Origin: a virus
Direction: 5' to 3' (one strand)
DNA: 24,547 nucleotides
IMG/VR virus record: IMGVR_UViG_3300034418_003125
Location: 1-24,547 of that record
Position 1 is the first letter of the stretch, and the number at the start of each line of letters is the position of its first letter. The position numbers and the translations under genes are program-made. The notes under the pieces were generated by a model. That model was not told where the DNA came from and did no database searches. It was given only the letters and a program-made list of their open reading frames with translations. This document shows, one piece after another, positions 13,220 through 22,015 of this stretch.

Positions 13220-14866
13220 ATGAACTTGCTTGAGTTAAGGAACAGAATAAGAGATAAAGCCATAGATAATGGTCTTACTTATACAGAGATAGAAACACTT
13301 TTCGATGTCAACTTATTGTTAGAGCAGACTATGCCTTGCCTTATGTGGCGTTATAGTGGCGAAACTAATAACTTTGACGAAGTAGGCACAGAGATGAGCC
13401 TAAATGTTTACTTGATAACGACGTTTCCCGATAGCGTACGAGTAGAAACAGACACCTATCAACGTGATTACATAGTTACCCAACAAAATGCGCTTAGAAC
13501 GTATTTTTACAACTGGCTGCAAGCTATGCCGTTTGAGAGTGGAGATGATTATTTAGAGATAATTAGCACAGAGGAAATTCCAATAGCTGAAAGGTTAGGT
13601 ATAAATGAGTTTTTAACTGTTGATTTTAGGGTAAATATTTCCATTAAGAGAGATTTCTGTGTAGACCCAGAACAAATAGCACCAACACCAAGCCAAGTGC
13701 AAGTGTACTTTAACGATGTGTTAAGATATACCCAAGCTTGTAACGTGGATTTAGAACTTATCTTAAAGAATCAAAATGGCGATTTAATCAACGATGCTAC
13801 ATTTACTGGATATGAGATAGTAGTAACACAAGGCGGTGGTCAAGTGACCATAAATATCAATGGCGTTTTATGGGATGTTATAGACGCTGGAGAAACCGAG
13901 AACATTATTGTAAGGCAGAGCAGCGGCTCAACTCAAGTAGGTGCTATACAAGGTCAATACTACCGCATAGCAGATAGCGTTATAACTTTAGAAGATGCTT
14001 TAGGTGCAACATTAAGCACAACGAATGTAAAAGCCGAAAACCCTGCGACAATAGTAGCACCAAGTGCAAGAGTAAGTAATAGTGATGATAGCTACGATGT
14101 TAACGTGGCAAGTGGTGGAGATTTAGAACTACCCGATAGTCAAATAAATGTCAACGGAAGTAATGAGGGAAATGTAGTAAGCGTCAAAACTATTGATGTA
14201 AACATAACAGATGGCACAAATCCAGTAGTACCCGATGCAGTTAGTTTAAGTGGAAATACATTAGATATAGAAGTTTCTTTTCCTTTACCGCCAGTGGGTG
14301 CTACACTCATAAAAACTGGTCAAACCACAAGTTATAGAACTGGCGATGATGGAGATTTAGAAGAAGGTAGAGCAACTGACTTTTTAACATTAGCTTCAAA
14401 TAATCCATTTGGAAATACCAATAGATTTACTGATGAATTAGGTGGTGTTGCGTATGCGAATGATATAGTAATAGATTGGAGTACTTATAATGGTACGAAT
14501 GTTTTAGGTTATTATAGAATACCTTTACCAACTAATAATTGGGCAAACCAAATAGATGCTTGTTTGGCATTATCTATTTCAACATTTACAAGTGCTTGGA
14601 GAATGGCAAACTTTAAAGAATTTGATAATATCCATAGCAAAGATGATACACTTTTTAGCGGAAGATTTGATGCTTTAAACTATACGCCCTTTAATATAAG
14701 TTTAGGAAATTACCTATGGACATCAACAAGCCGAGACGCAAGTTTTGCAATTGGATATTTACTTAATCCGTTTGGTAGTTTTGGCATAGCATTATTAAAC
14801 AAAGGAAATAGTTATCAATGTATTGCAGTCCGAACATTCACAGTAACTGGAACAACTTTAACATAA
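13220..14866 (+). CDS. Tail protein with C-terminal DUF1566/C-type-lectin-like domain
   Basis: 548 residues in three parts. Residues 1-150 look like a tail completion/terminator-type domain (LLEQTMPCLMWRYSGETNNF, MSLNVYLITTFPDSV). Residues ~155-360 are beta-rich, Gly/Asn/Asp-rich repeats (DVNVASGGDLELPDSQINV, VSLSGNTLDIEVSFP). Residues ~363-540 match the DUF1566 (Lcl C-terminal) C-type-lectin-like domain: KTGQTTSYRTGDDGDLEEG, AWRMANFKEFDNI (460-471), YLWTSTSRD (498-506) and YQCIAVRTF (532-540). This fold is used for receptor binding and is a known target fold of diversity-generating retroelements. The last third differs from the first in codon style, suggesting domain exchange. Probably host recognition at the virion surface. 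Confidence 0.65.
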   Translation: MNLLELRNRIRDKAIDNGLTYTEIETLFDVNLLLEQTMPCLMWRYSGETNNFDEVGTEMSLNVYLITTFPDSVRVETDTYQRDYIVTQQNALRTYFYNWLQAMPFESGDDYLEIISTEEIPIAERLGINEFLTVDFRVNISIKRDFCVDPEQIAPTPSQVQVYFNDVLRYTQACNVDLELILKNQNGDLINDATFTGYEIVVTQGGGQVTININGVLWDVIDAGETENIIVRQSSGSTQVGAIQGQYYRIADSVITLEDALGATLSTTNVKAENPATIVAPSARVSNSDDSYDVNVASGGDLELPDSQINVNGSNEGNVVSVKTIDVNITDGTNPVVPDAVSLSGNTLDIEVSFPLPPVGATLIKTGQTTSYRTGDDGDLEEGRATDFLTLASNNPFGNTNRFTDELGGVAYANDIVIDWSTYNGTNVLGYYRIPLPTNNWANQIDACLALSISTFTSAWRMANFKEFDNIHSKDDTLFSGRFDALNYTPFNISLGNYLWTSTSRDASFAIGYLLNPFGSFGIALLNKGNSYQCIAVRTFTVTGTTLT

Positions 14867-14875
14867 AAAATAGAT

Positions 14876-15118
14876 ATGGCAACTTACAAATTTGAACAAT
14901 TTAAGTTAGAAATAGACAATCCAACTATCTCGGCTAATAAAGATAGCATCCATCTACAAGTGAATAAGAACACTATTAGCGTGGATGTCACATTGCAAAC
15001 GGATGGTGCGAAGTTTGGAGTCCATTTAACCGAAATAAAGGTTAACAATTTGAACTATGAGGGTTATGACAACTTAATGGAAAGAGTGCTGAACAGATTA
15101 AAGGATTACGAAGTATGA
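14876..15118 (+). CDS. Small structural-block protein, unknown
   Basis: 80 residues, mostly beta strands (YKFEQFKLEIDNPTISA, IHLQVNKNTISVDVTLQTDG) with a C-terminal helix. It lies between two tail-region genes and overlaps the next one by four bases (ATGA). A virion accessory role is likely by context; no family recognised. Confidence 0.5.
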   Translation: MATYKFEQFKLEIDNPTISANKDSIHLQVNKNTISVDVTLQTDGAKFGVHLTEIKVNNLNYEGYDNLMERVLNRLKDYEV

Positions 15119-15513
15119 GCCAACTTGGGGACTTTTTGAAAAAAGCCATTGAAGAAGAAATGGAGTTCAACAAGCGTTTAGCAAGTGGCGAGTCAGTTGC
15201 AACGCTTCGAGAAGAAATAAAGGACGAACATTTACTTATTTATGGTGTAGATTATTGGGATGAAATTAACAACGGAGTACCTTCTGGTACTTTAGTGGAT
15301 ATAGAAGATTTGAGAAGCTGGGTAAATGCAAAGAGTCAAAGATATGGCGGTACATTTCCGCCTATAACGGCAATACAGAGAAGAATATACGCTAAAGGAA
15401 GTAGTACACCTAAAGAGAAGTTAGACATTATTCCAAAGGTAATAAAAAAGAATCAAGCAGAGATAACAAGACAAGCGGAAAACTACGTTACAAACTTTTT
15501 AAAATTAAGATAA
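15115..15513 (+). CDS. Putative neck/tail-completion protein
   Basis: 132 residues, helical N-terminus (LGDFLKKAIEEEMEFNKRLA) and a C-terminal part with the stretch WVNAKSQRYGGTFPPITAIQ followed by RRIYAKGSSTPKEKLD. This resembles small head-tail connector or tail completion proteins (HK97 gp10-like), where basic helices contact neighbouring subunits. The call is tentative. Its stop is one base before the next start. Confidence 0.4.
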   Translation: MSQLGDFLKKAIEEEMEFNKRLASGESVATLREEIKDEHLLIYGVDYWDEINNGVPSGTLVDIEDLRSWVNAKSQRYGGTFPPITAIQRRIYAKGSSTPKEKLDIIPKVIKKNQAEITRQAENYVTNFLKLR

Positions 15514-15514
15514 A

Positions 15515-15781
15515 ATGAGCATAGCAAGTATTAAAGCAAAGATAGCAGAACTTGAAGTTGATGCAGCAAACTACGAGGCAGCAGTGGCTCAAGAAACTGC
15601 GATAACTGGACAGACAAGTGGAACTATCACTATAAATGAAGAAACATTCACAACGGATGGCGCAGAGTTTATTGATGTACGAGATGAAAAGATAACCGCA
15701 TTGCAAAGCACTCAAGCATCTTTAATAACGAGTATGGACACTCTATGCGATGAAATCATTGTTTTATTAGCAGCATTATAA
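15515..15781 (+). CDS. Small helical protein of the tail block
   Basis: 88 residues: helix (SIASIKAKIAELEVDAANYE, Ala-rich), a short beta segment (TSGTITINEETFTTDGAEF) and a second helix (LITSMDTLCDEIIVLLAAL). Looks like a small coiled-coil virion accessory protein. It sits two bases before the next gene. Function unknown. Confidence 0.45.
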   Translation: MSIASIKAKIAELEVDAANYEAAVAQETAITGQTSGTITINEETFTTDGAEFIDVRDEKITALQSTQASLITSMDTLCDEIIVLLAAL

Positions 15782-15783
15782 TT

Positions 15784-16935
15784 ATGGCGATAGCATTAAC
15801 AACACAACCAACGACAGACGGATTATATTCGGCTTATTTACCAGTTAAGTTTGTAGCAACTGAAACTACTAACGACCCAGCGTATTTAGAGTTTGAATTA
15901 AAGACACAAGCAGGTGCATCTATTCCTAACGTACCCAAGTACCGAGCATTAAACGTAAATAATACATTTACATTTGATGCCTCTAACTATTTAAAGTCTA
16001 TTCTAAACGTGTTTACTACGCAGGGGTATAGCACAACTGCCATAGAGCATTTAGATGACTTATATGGCAAATATGAGGTCGAAGTGACTGACCCTATCAA
16101 CTCGCTAACGGCATTAACATCAAATGAGTTTTATGCTTTTGCCAATATTGACGGCTTAAGATACTCAAACGACCAAACTGCAAACGATGGCATAAACCGA
16201 AAAGGTATGCTTTATGGCTCGGAGTTATTTAATGGTAGCTTTGCGCCTAAATATCAAGGTGCTTATGATAGGTGCGTAGTGTTTGCTCAAAGTCCAGAGA
16301 TTAGCATCGTAACGTATGATGCGGATAAGCCTAACCAATACACCACACCGAAACAGTTTGCCGAGATAGATATTTCAAGCTGGACAAATAGGCTAATTAG
16401 TGTACCTTTAAATAGAACATTTTTAGCGACCAACGCACTTGTGCCGCCAAGTAGTACTCCACTATCGAAATACGCAGGATTTAAAGCAAGTCACGCATCA
16501 TTGGGCGATATGTACTACTATGTTGAGGACAGATGCAAGGTAAACGAGTTTATGTTTATTAACCGATACGGAGTTAAGGAGAATATCAAGTTTGAAACCT
16601 ACGATTATGAAAGCGTTAAGACATCAAGTGAAAGTTATTTGGTGGGTGGTTACACTCATACTGGTAACACTAACTTTTTTAATACATCAGCTAACAACGT
16701 AAAAGTAAACCAGTCAATCGTTGAGGATTATGAGGTGCGTGGTAACTTTTTTACAAGCAGACATAAGGGCGAATTGCAAGATTTTGTGAGCAGTCCGTTA
16801 CAATGGGTAGTGGATAATGGAGAGTTAAGACCTATCAACGTGCTGGATGGTAGCTTCAAGTTAGTTGAAAAGTCACGAGGTATAGATTTTAATTTCAAAT
16901 ACAGATACGCACAAACAAAACCAAGTTTTAAATGA
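15784..16935 (+). CDS. Structural protein, probably tail or baseplate
   Basis: 383 residues, beta-rich throughout with few charged helices, as in virion proteins. A stretch near the middle (YYYVEDRCKVNEFMFINRYG then VKENIKFETYDYE) resembles proteins encoded next to tail genes in other Bacteroidetes phages. No enzyme motif seen. Its stop overlaps the start of the 647-residue gene (ATGA), so the two are co-translated and may form one complex. Exact role not determined. Confidence 0.45.
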   Translation: MAIALTTQPTTDGLYSAYLPVKFVATETTNDPAYLEFELKTQAGASIPNVPKYRALNVNNTFTFDASNYLKSILNVFTTQGYSTTAIEHLDDLYGKYEVEVTDPINSLTALTSNEFYAFANIDGLRYSNDQTANDGINRKGMLYGSELFNGSFAPKYQGAYDRCVVFAQSPEISIVTYDADKPNQYTTPKQFAEIDISSWTNRLISVPLNRTFLATNALVPPSSTPLSKYAGFKASHASLGDMYYYVEDRCKVNEFMFINRYGVKENIKFETYDYESVKTSSESYLVGGYTHTGNTNFFNTSANNVKVNQSIVEDYEVRGNFFTSRHKGELQDFVSSPLQWVVDNGELRPINVLDGSFKLVEKSRGIDFNFKYRYAQTKPSFK

Positions 16936-18875
16936 TAACATTTAACGGAATAGAACTTGACTACAAAGAGGATGCGCTGAGCGGTTTAGTTATTAAGGGC
17001 GGTTTGACCAAAATTGAAAACCTCACGGATAGAACTGGAACTGCATCTACTCAATTTACCCTACCAAGAACGGCTAAAAACGAATTAGCATTTGGCAACA
17101 TTACAACAGAGGGCGCACAAACGCAAACAAGCGGAGAGGCTTACATTACTATTGAGGGTAATATCTTTAGCAAAGGTGTGCTTTATGTTACTGGCTACGA
17201 TAACTACAATTTCAAGTGCTTGTTTATGGGGCAGGATAACGACTTAATTAAGACTTTAAGGAATAAACCATTTTGGAAATTATTCCCAAGCGACCAGCAA
17301 TTTATTTATAATGACGCAAATATTAAAACCGCATTAGAGGCAGTTATCCCAAAATCATTAGGTACTGATATAAGTTTTAATTTTGCCAATCCATTTTATG
17401 AACAATTATTCCCAACTCCATTAAGTGCAGAAAACTCTGCGCCATTTTTTAGTTTAAAGCACTTGGTTTATAAAGTATTATCGGATGAGGGATACTCTAT
17501 GGTATCTAACTTTTTTGATTCCGATTATGGAGAATCAATTGTTTATTCCGATTTTAGTGGATTTTCTTTATGCCATAATGGTTTTGAAAATAGTGGAGAG
17601 CAAATTCCATCATCAAGTCCAACGGCTACAATTTACACATATAGCTACCCTAATTATCAAATACTTGATTTAGGAACGGCATTAACAAATAACGTAATGA
17701 CAGTTTCTACTTTTGCTAATGGTAAAAGTTACCAACTGGATAGAAATATAAATAAACTTAAAATAAAAGGTCAAATAACTTGCGAATTAGGCGAGTTAAA
17801 TAGCGCACAGTTATTTATAGATATATGGAATAGTTTTGGAGTAAATAATAGATATACAACCAATCAATTAACTGGTGTAGGTAATAGTTTGCAAAATGGA
17901 ATAAACACATTTTCTCTTGATTTAGATTATAGTTTTAGTTCTGGCGAAATTATTACATTTGGAGTATTTTTAGATACGAATGCAAGTTATCCATTAACAG
18001 AAGCAAGTATAGTTGTAGATAGATGTTCGATAAGTTATGATAATATTGCCCAAGGAGATGCAGTTAGTTGGGCTGATTATGTTAGCAATTTTTCACAGTT
18101 AGATTTTTTAAAAGGCGTATTAAAGCAATTTAATTTAGTTTTGCAAATTGAGGGAGATAAGGCTTATATTGAGCTACAAGATGAGGGAACAGAGCCAATA
18201 GGTGCAAGTCCAGCATCATTACCAAGCATAACGATTGAGCAATATAATTTAGATAGCATCGTATTAGATGAAACGGTAACGGATATAGAATACTTGCAAG
18301 GCGATTTAATATATTTAAAACAAAACATAGAAAATGATTTATATATTAAAACAACTCAACTATTACCTTATCAATCCTATGGAAGTTATTTGTATAATTT
18401 AAATACATTTAATAGTTCTAATGTTGAAACTGTGGAAAGTTTTTTTAATTGTCTTTATGATTCGGTTAGCAGGTCTACAAGAGATGGTAATTTCGCAAAA
18501 AATTATCCATATTTGGCTGATGAGCCAACATCGTGGAGTAAGGTTTTGTCTTTAAGATTTGATTGGAGAAACAACGTATATGATGGTACTGATAACATAA
18601 ATTACACTAATAGCGATACAACCACAACGAATATAGATGCTTTAATAACTTGGAGCGAGCCAGTTATGATAGGTAAAGTTTTAAATGGATTATTTATCAA
18701 CACCCTAAACCAAAAGAAAAACAACAAGATAATAGAGGTAACATTTAAAGACGAGTTAGGTACAATCGTTAGCAATAGACGAGAGTACATTTACAAAGAC
18801 CAAGTCTACAAAATAGTGGAGTGGTCTTACGATATTATTAAACGATTAGTGAAAGCTAAATTAATTATGAAGTAA
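16932..18875 (+). CDS. Tail hub/baseplate-like protein with inserted beta-sandwich domain
   Basis: 647 residues. The N-terminal region (IKGGLTKIENLTDRTGTAST, QFTLPRTAKNELAFG) and the C-terminal end (IVEWSYDIIKRLVKAKLIMK) look like a tail-hub protein contacting the tail tube. Residues ~230-372 (LTNNVMTVSTFANGKSYQLD, FSLDLDYSFSSGEIITFGVF) look like a jelly-roll beta-sandwich of the carbohydrate-binding type, and this middle section is more A/T-rich than the ends. It ends TAATG, overlapping the tape measure start by one base. Placement just upstream of the tape measure is unusual for a hub protein. Tentative. Confidence 0.45.
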   Translation: MITFNGIELDYKEDALSGLVIKGGLTKIENLTDRTGTASTQFTLPRTAKNELAFGNITTEGAQTQTSGEAYITIEGNIFSKGVLYVTGYDNYNFKCLFMGQDNDLIKTLRNKPFWKLFPSDQQFIYNDANIKTALEAVIPKSLGTDISFNFANPFYEQLFPTPLSAENSAPFFSLKHLVYKVLSDEGYSMVSNFFDSDYGESIVYSDFSGFSLCHNGFENSGEQIPSSSPTATIYTYSYPNYQILDLGTALTNNVMTVSTFANGKSYQLDRNINKLKIKGQITCELGELNSAQLFIDIWNSFGVNNRYTTNQLTGVGNSLQNGINTFSLDLDYSFSSGEIITFGVFLDTNASYPLTEASIVVDRCSISYDNIAQGDAVSWADYVSNFSQLDFLKGVLKQFNLVLQIEGDKAYIELQDEGTEPIGASPASLPSITIEQYNLDSIVLDETVTDIEYLQGDLIYLKQNIENDLYIKTTQLLPYQSYGSYLYNLNTFNSSNVETVESFFNCLYDSVSRSTRDGNFAKNYPYLADEPTSWSKVLSLRFDWRNNVYDGTDNINYTNSDTTTTNIDALITWSEPVMIGKVLNGLFINTLNQKKNNKIIEVTFKDELGTIVSNRREYIYKDQVYKIVEWSYDIIKRLVKAKLIMK

Positions 18876-21796
18876 TGGCAGAAAAAGTAATAATAGACAT
18901 AGAGTTAAAAGGATTGGGCGATGCTAAAAAAGGTCTTGATGATTTGACTAAACAACAAATTGCACAACAAGATGAAATAAAAAAGACTACCGCCGAAATT
19001 AAGGAGTATGAAAAAGAATTAGCATCACTCCGAAAAGAGCAAGAGGCTGGAGGTCAGTTAACGGATGAGCAGATAGCAAGAGAGCAAGAACTAACGGCAA
19101 ATATCCAAACAAGCAAAGTAGAATTAGCAAGTCAAAAAGATGAGTTAAGCAAAGTAAATGCAGAACGTAGAGCGGCAGTTAAAGAGGTAGACCAGTATAA
19201 CACCGCATTAAATGCAGAACTTGGCAGTAATGAGCAATTAAAGGCGCAATTAGGCATCTTAACAAAGGAGTATAACTCGTTAAGTGCAGAGCAAAGGGAA
19301 AACACCGATAAAGGTCAGCAACTTACTACGCAAATAAAGGACATCACGGACAAGCTAAAAGAGAACGAGAGCGCAGTAGGCGACAACAGAAGAAACGTAG
19401 GAAACTACTCCGAGTCTATTCAAGACGCTTTAGGCAACGTGACAATCTTCGGCACTAATTTAAGCGGTCTTACAAAAAGTTTTCAGCAAACTAAAGAAGC
19501 CACGTTAGCACATATTAAGGCATTAGTAATGACTGAGGGTGTACAAAAAACGCACACCGCAGCGACTAACTCACAAACGGCAGCGCAGAAAGCGTTGAAC
19601 GTAGCGACATTAGCAGGCAAAGTAGCAATGAACGTGTTTAAACTTGCTTTGATTGCTACTGGTATAGGTGCATTTGTGGTAGTGGTAGGAAGTTTAGTAG
19701 CTTATTTCCAAAGCACAGAACAAGGTGCGATGAAACTTAAAGTTATTATGGCTGCATTGGGCAGTGTTACTGCTAACATCACAAGCAAAATGGCTGACTT
19801 TGGGAAGATTATTTTTGATGCGTTTAACAAAGTTAAAGAGTTAAAAATTAGCGACGTATTTAAGAAAATTGGGGATGCCATACAAAAGAACATAATGAAT
19901 CGAATAGAGGCATTGGGTTTAGCAGGTAAGGCTATCGTTAAAATATTCAGCGGAGATATGAAAGAGGGTTTTAAGGATTTAAGCAACGCAGTGGCGCAGG
20001 GTGCTACTGGAATACAAGACCCAATAGGAAAATTAGAAAAAGCGGGAGAAAAAGCAGTAGAAGTATTTGAAAAAGGCAAAGAAGCAGTCAAAGAGTTTGC
20101 AGCAGAGGTGGCAGCAGATGCAAAAAAAGCGGCAGCACTACAAGAGAAAGAAAATGCGTTAGTATTTCAGCGTAGAAACTTGCTAAAAGAAAATGCACAA
20201 ATAGAGGGTCAAGTAGCGCAGTTAAGAGCAGATGCAGCGGATAAGGCAAACCTATCACAAGAGGAAATAATAGCCAAGTTAGAGGAAGCGAGTGCATTAG
20301 AATCTAAAAAGTTAAAGAATTTAACAAAAATCGCACAGACTGAATTTGACATCCAAAAGGGTAGAAGTCAATTAGCCACAGATAGTGCAGCAGAAGCCGA
20401 ACAATTAGCACAAAAAGAAATAGCACTTTTACAAGCACAAGCAAATGAAAAGAGTGGGATAGTTAGACTTGAAAAACAAATAGCGGCAGAGCAATACGCA
20501 CTACAAAGAGAAAATTTAGCAGCACGATTAAAACTAATTCAAGCGCAGGGCGGAGACGATGTAGCTACTTTAATAGAAATAGAAAAGAACAAACGAGAGG
20601 CGCAGTTAGCCGAAACAAGTTTAAGCGAGCTGGAACGCCAAGCAGTTATAGCAGAGAGCGAAAAGAAGATAGCAGACTTAAAGTTAAAAGGATTAGAGGA
20701 AGAAGAACAACAAAGAAAAGAAGCGTTAGAAAATGAGTTAGCAGATTTAGACTATCAGCAGTTTAGAGAGTTAGAACAAGCTAACCTAACGGCTGAAGAA
20801 AAGTTAGCGATTGATAGAAAATACCAAAAACAAAAAGCCCAGTTAGAGTTAGAGTCATTAACTAATCAAGCTACTTTAATTAAAGCGCAGTTAGAACAAA
20901 TAACGGCAGATACTGGGCAGGGATTGATACCGCCATTAACACCCGAAGAAGAAGCACTACTTAAAAAGCAATTAAATGAGATTAACACTCAAATGCTTAC
21001 AATCGGTCAAACAATTAACGGAATTGATGAGGAAGAAGCAGGACTTAATTTATTAAATGGATTAGGTTTAGATGAAGCAGGTCAAGAAAAATTAAACTTT
21101 GCAATAGATACTGTAAAATCATCTATTTCAAGCATAGGTGCATTAATGGCATCTATAACCGAACGGAATAAAAAGGTAATTCAAGAGCAAGTAGAGGCAG
21201 GAGTAATAAGCCAAGAACAAGCAGATAAAAAACTTGAGCAAATTGAACGTAAAGCGTTTAAAAGACAAAAAGCTATACAAATATCAACGGCAACGGCAAA
21301 CGCTGCTCAAGCGGTATTAGCAGCACTTGCACAAACTACTGACCCAACACCTACCCAAACATTAAGAATTGCAAACGCAGCAGCAATAGGTGTACTTGGT
21401 GCAGTTCAAGTGGCAACGGTAGCAGCGCAAAAGTTCCAAGATGGTGGACTTATTCAAGGTGCAAGTCATTCACAAGGTGGAGTTCCGTTTAGTGTCGCTG
21501 GTCGTGGTGGATTTGAAGCAGAGGGTGGCGAGTATATCGTAAAGAAAAGCACAGTAGATAGCTACGGCGTGGATTTTATGAACGCTTTGAATAATATGCG
21601 TATCCCGAAGATGTTTGCTGAGGGCGGATATATAGCACCTACTCCAACGGGAACGATAAGCGACCAAGTAAGCAGAGGAGTAAGCGAGTTAGTTAGTGCA
21701 AACGAAAATAGACAAATGCAAGTAATTAACGTAGAGCAAGATTTTACTAAACTACAAACAAAAGTATTAAATGTTGAACAAGCAAGAACATATTAA
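18875..21796 (+). CDS. Tape measure protein
   Basis: 973 residues, the longest gene in the window. It is mostly coiled coil (residues ~10-180 and ~430-720), with a hydrophobic segment at ~250-277 (LIATGIGAFVVVVGSLVAYF) and a second Ala-rich one at ~805-855. The C-terminal part has the typical tape-measure FQDGGLIQGASHSQGG and FEAEGGEYIVKKS pattern. Such proteins set tail length and may help DNA entry through the membrane. At about 1.5 angstrom per residue this would give a tail near 145 nm, indicating a long siphophage-type tail. Overlaps the next gene by 26 bases. Confidence 0.9.
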   Translation: MAEKVIIDIELKGLGDAKKGLDDLTKQQIAQQDEIKKTTAEIKEYEKELASLRKEQEAGGQLTDEQIAREQELTANIQTSKVELASQKDELSKVNAERRAAVKEVDQYNTALNAELGSNEQLKAQLGILTKEYNSLSAEQRENTDKGQQLTTQIKDITDKLKENESAVGDNRRNVGNYSESIQDALGNVTIFGTNLSGLTKSFQQTKEATLAHIKALVMTEGVQKTHTAATNSQTAAQKALNVATLAGKVAMNVFKLALIATGIGAFVVVVGSLVAYFQSTEQGAMKLKVIMAALGSVTANITSKMADFGKIIFDAFNKVKELKISDVFKKIGDAIQKNIMNRIEALGLAGKAIVKIFSGDMKEGFKDLSNAVAQGATGIQDPIGKLEKAGEKAVEVFEKGKEAVKEFAAEVAADAKKAAALQEKENALVFQRRNLLKENAQIEGQVAQLRADAADKANLSQEEIIAKLEEASALESKKLKNLTKIAQTEFDIQKGRSQLATDSAAEAEQLAQKEIALLQAQANEKSGIVRLEKQIAAEQYALQRENLAARLKLIQAQGGDDVATLIEIEKNKREAQLAETSLSELERQAVIAESEKKIADLKLKGLEEEEQQRKEALENELADLDYQQFRELEQANLTAEEKLAIDRKYQKQKAQLELESLTNQATLIKAQLEQITADTGQGLIPPLTPEEEALLKKQLNEINTQMLTIGQTINGIDEEEAGLNLLNGLGLDEAGQEKLNFAIDTVKSSISSIGALMASITERNKKVIQEQVEAGVISQEQADKKLEQIERKAFKRQKAIQISTATANAAQAVLAALAQTTDPTPTQTLRIANAAAIGVLGAVQVATVAAQKFQDGGLIQGASHSQGGVPFSVAGRGGFEAEGGEYIVKKSTVDSYGVDFMNALNNMRIPKMFAEGGYIAPTPTGTISDQVSRGVSELVSANENRQMQVINVEQDFTKLQTKVLNVEQARTY

Positions 21797-21974
21797 CGAA
21801 GCGTTAGGTTTAGCCGATAAGGGGTTATATCACAAAGACAGAATTAAAGAAGTAATAAAGGCAGATTTTTATAATCAAAATACTGGCAGAATTAGCGTTA
21901 TGGAGTTAAGGAATAAGCTATCTCGAAAGTATGGCGTATCGCTGCAAACTATTTACAACATCACTAATAGATAA
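21771..21974 (+). CDS. Small helix-turn-helix-like protein
   Basis: 67 residues, starting inside the end of the tape measure gene in another frame. The C-terminal part (RISVMELRNKLSRKYGVSLQ then TIYNITNR) looks like a helix-turn-helix recognition unit. A DNA-binding protein between tail and capsid genes could regulate late transcription; the promoter-like leader at 21975-22015 follows directly. Weak evidence overall. Confidence 0.45.
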   Translation: MLNKQEHINEALGLADKGLYHKDRIKEVIKADFYNQNTGRISVMELRNKLSRKYGVSLQTIYNITNR

Positions 21975-22015
21975 TTTACAAAAATTATAATTATAACGTA
22001 GTAAATTTACGAGAT
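21975..22015 (+). promoter_or_regulatory. 41-base leader of the head genes (promoter-like)
   Basis: Contains TAAATTTA (22002-22009) and ends ACGAGAT before ATG. It matches the leader at 13179-13219 in length and 3' motif, and its 5' part (TTTACAAAAATT) also resembles the promoter at 5646-5680. Confidence 0.4.

Noticed and set aside
14650-14860. Variable repeat of a diversity-generating retroelement at the end of the lectin-like gene
   Set aside because: No template repeat and no reverse transcriptase are present in this window. Kept only as a question for the full genome.
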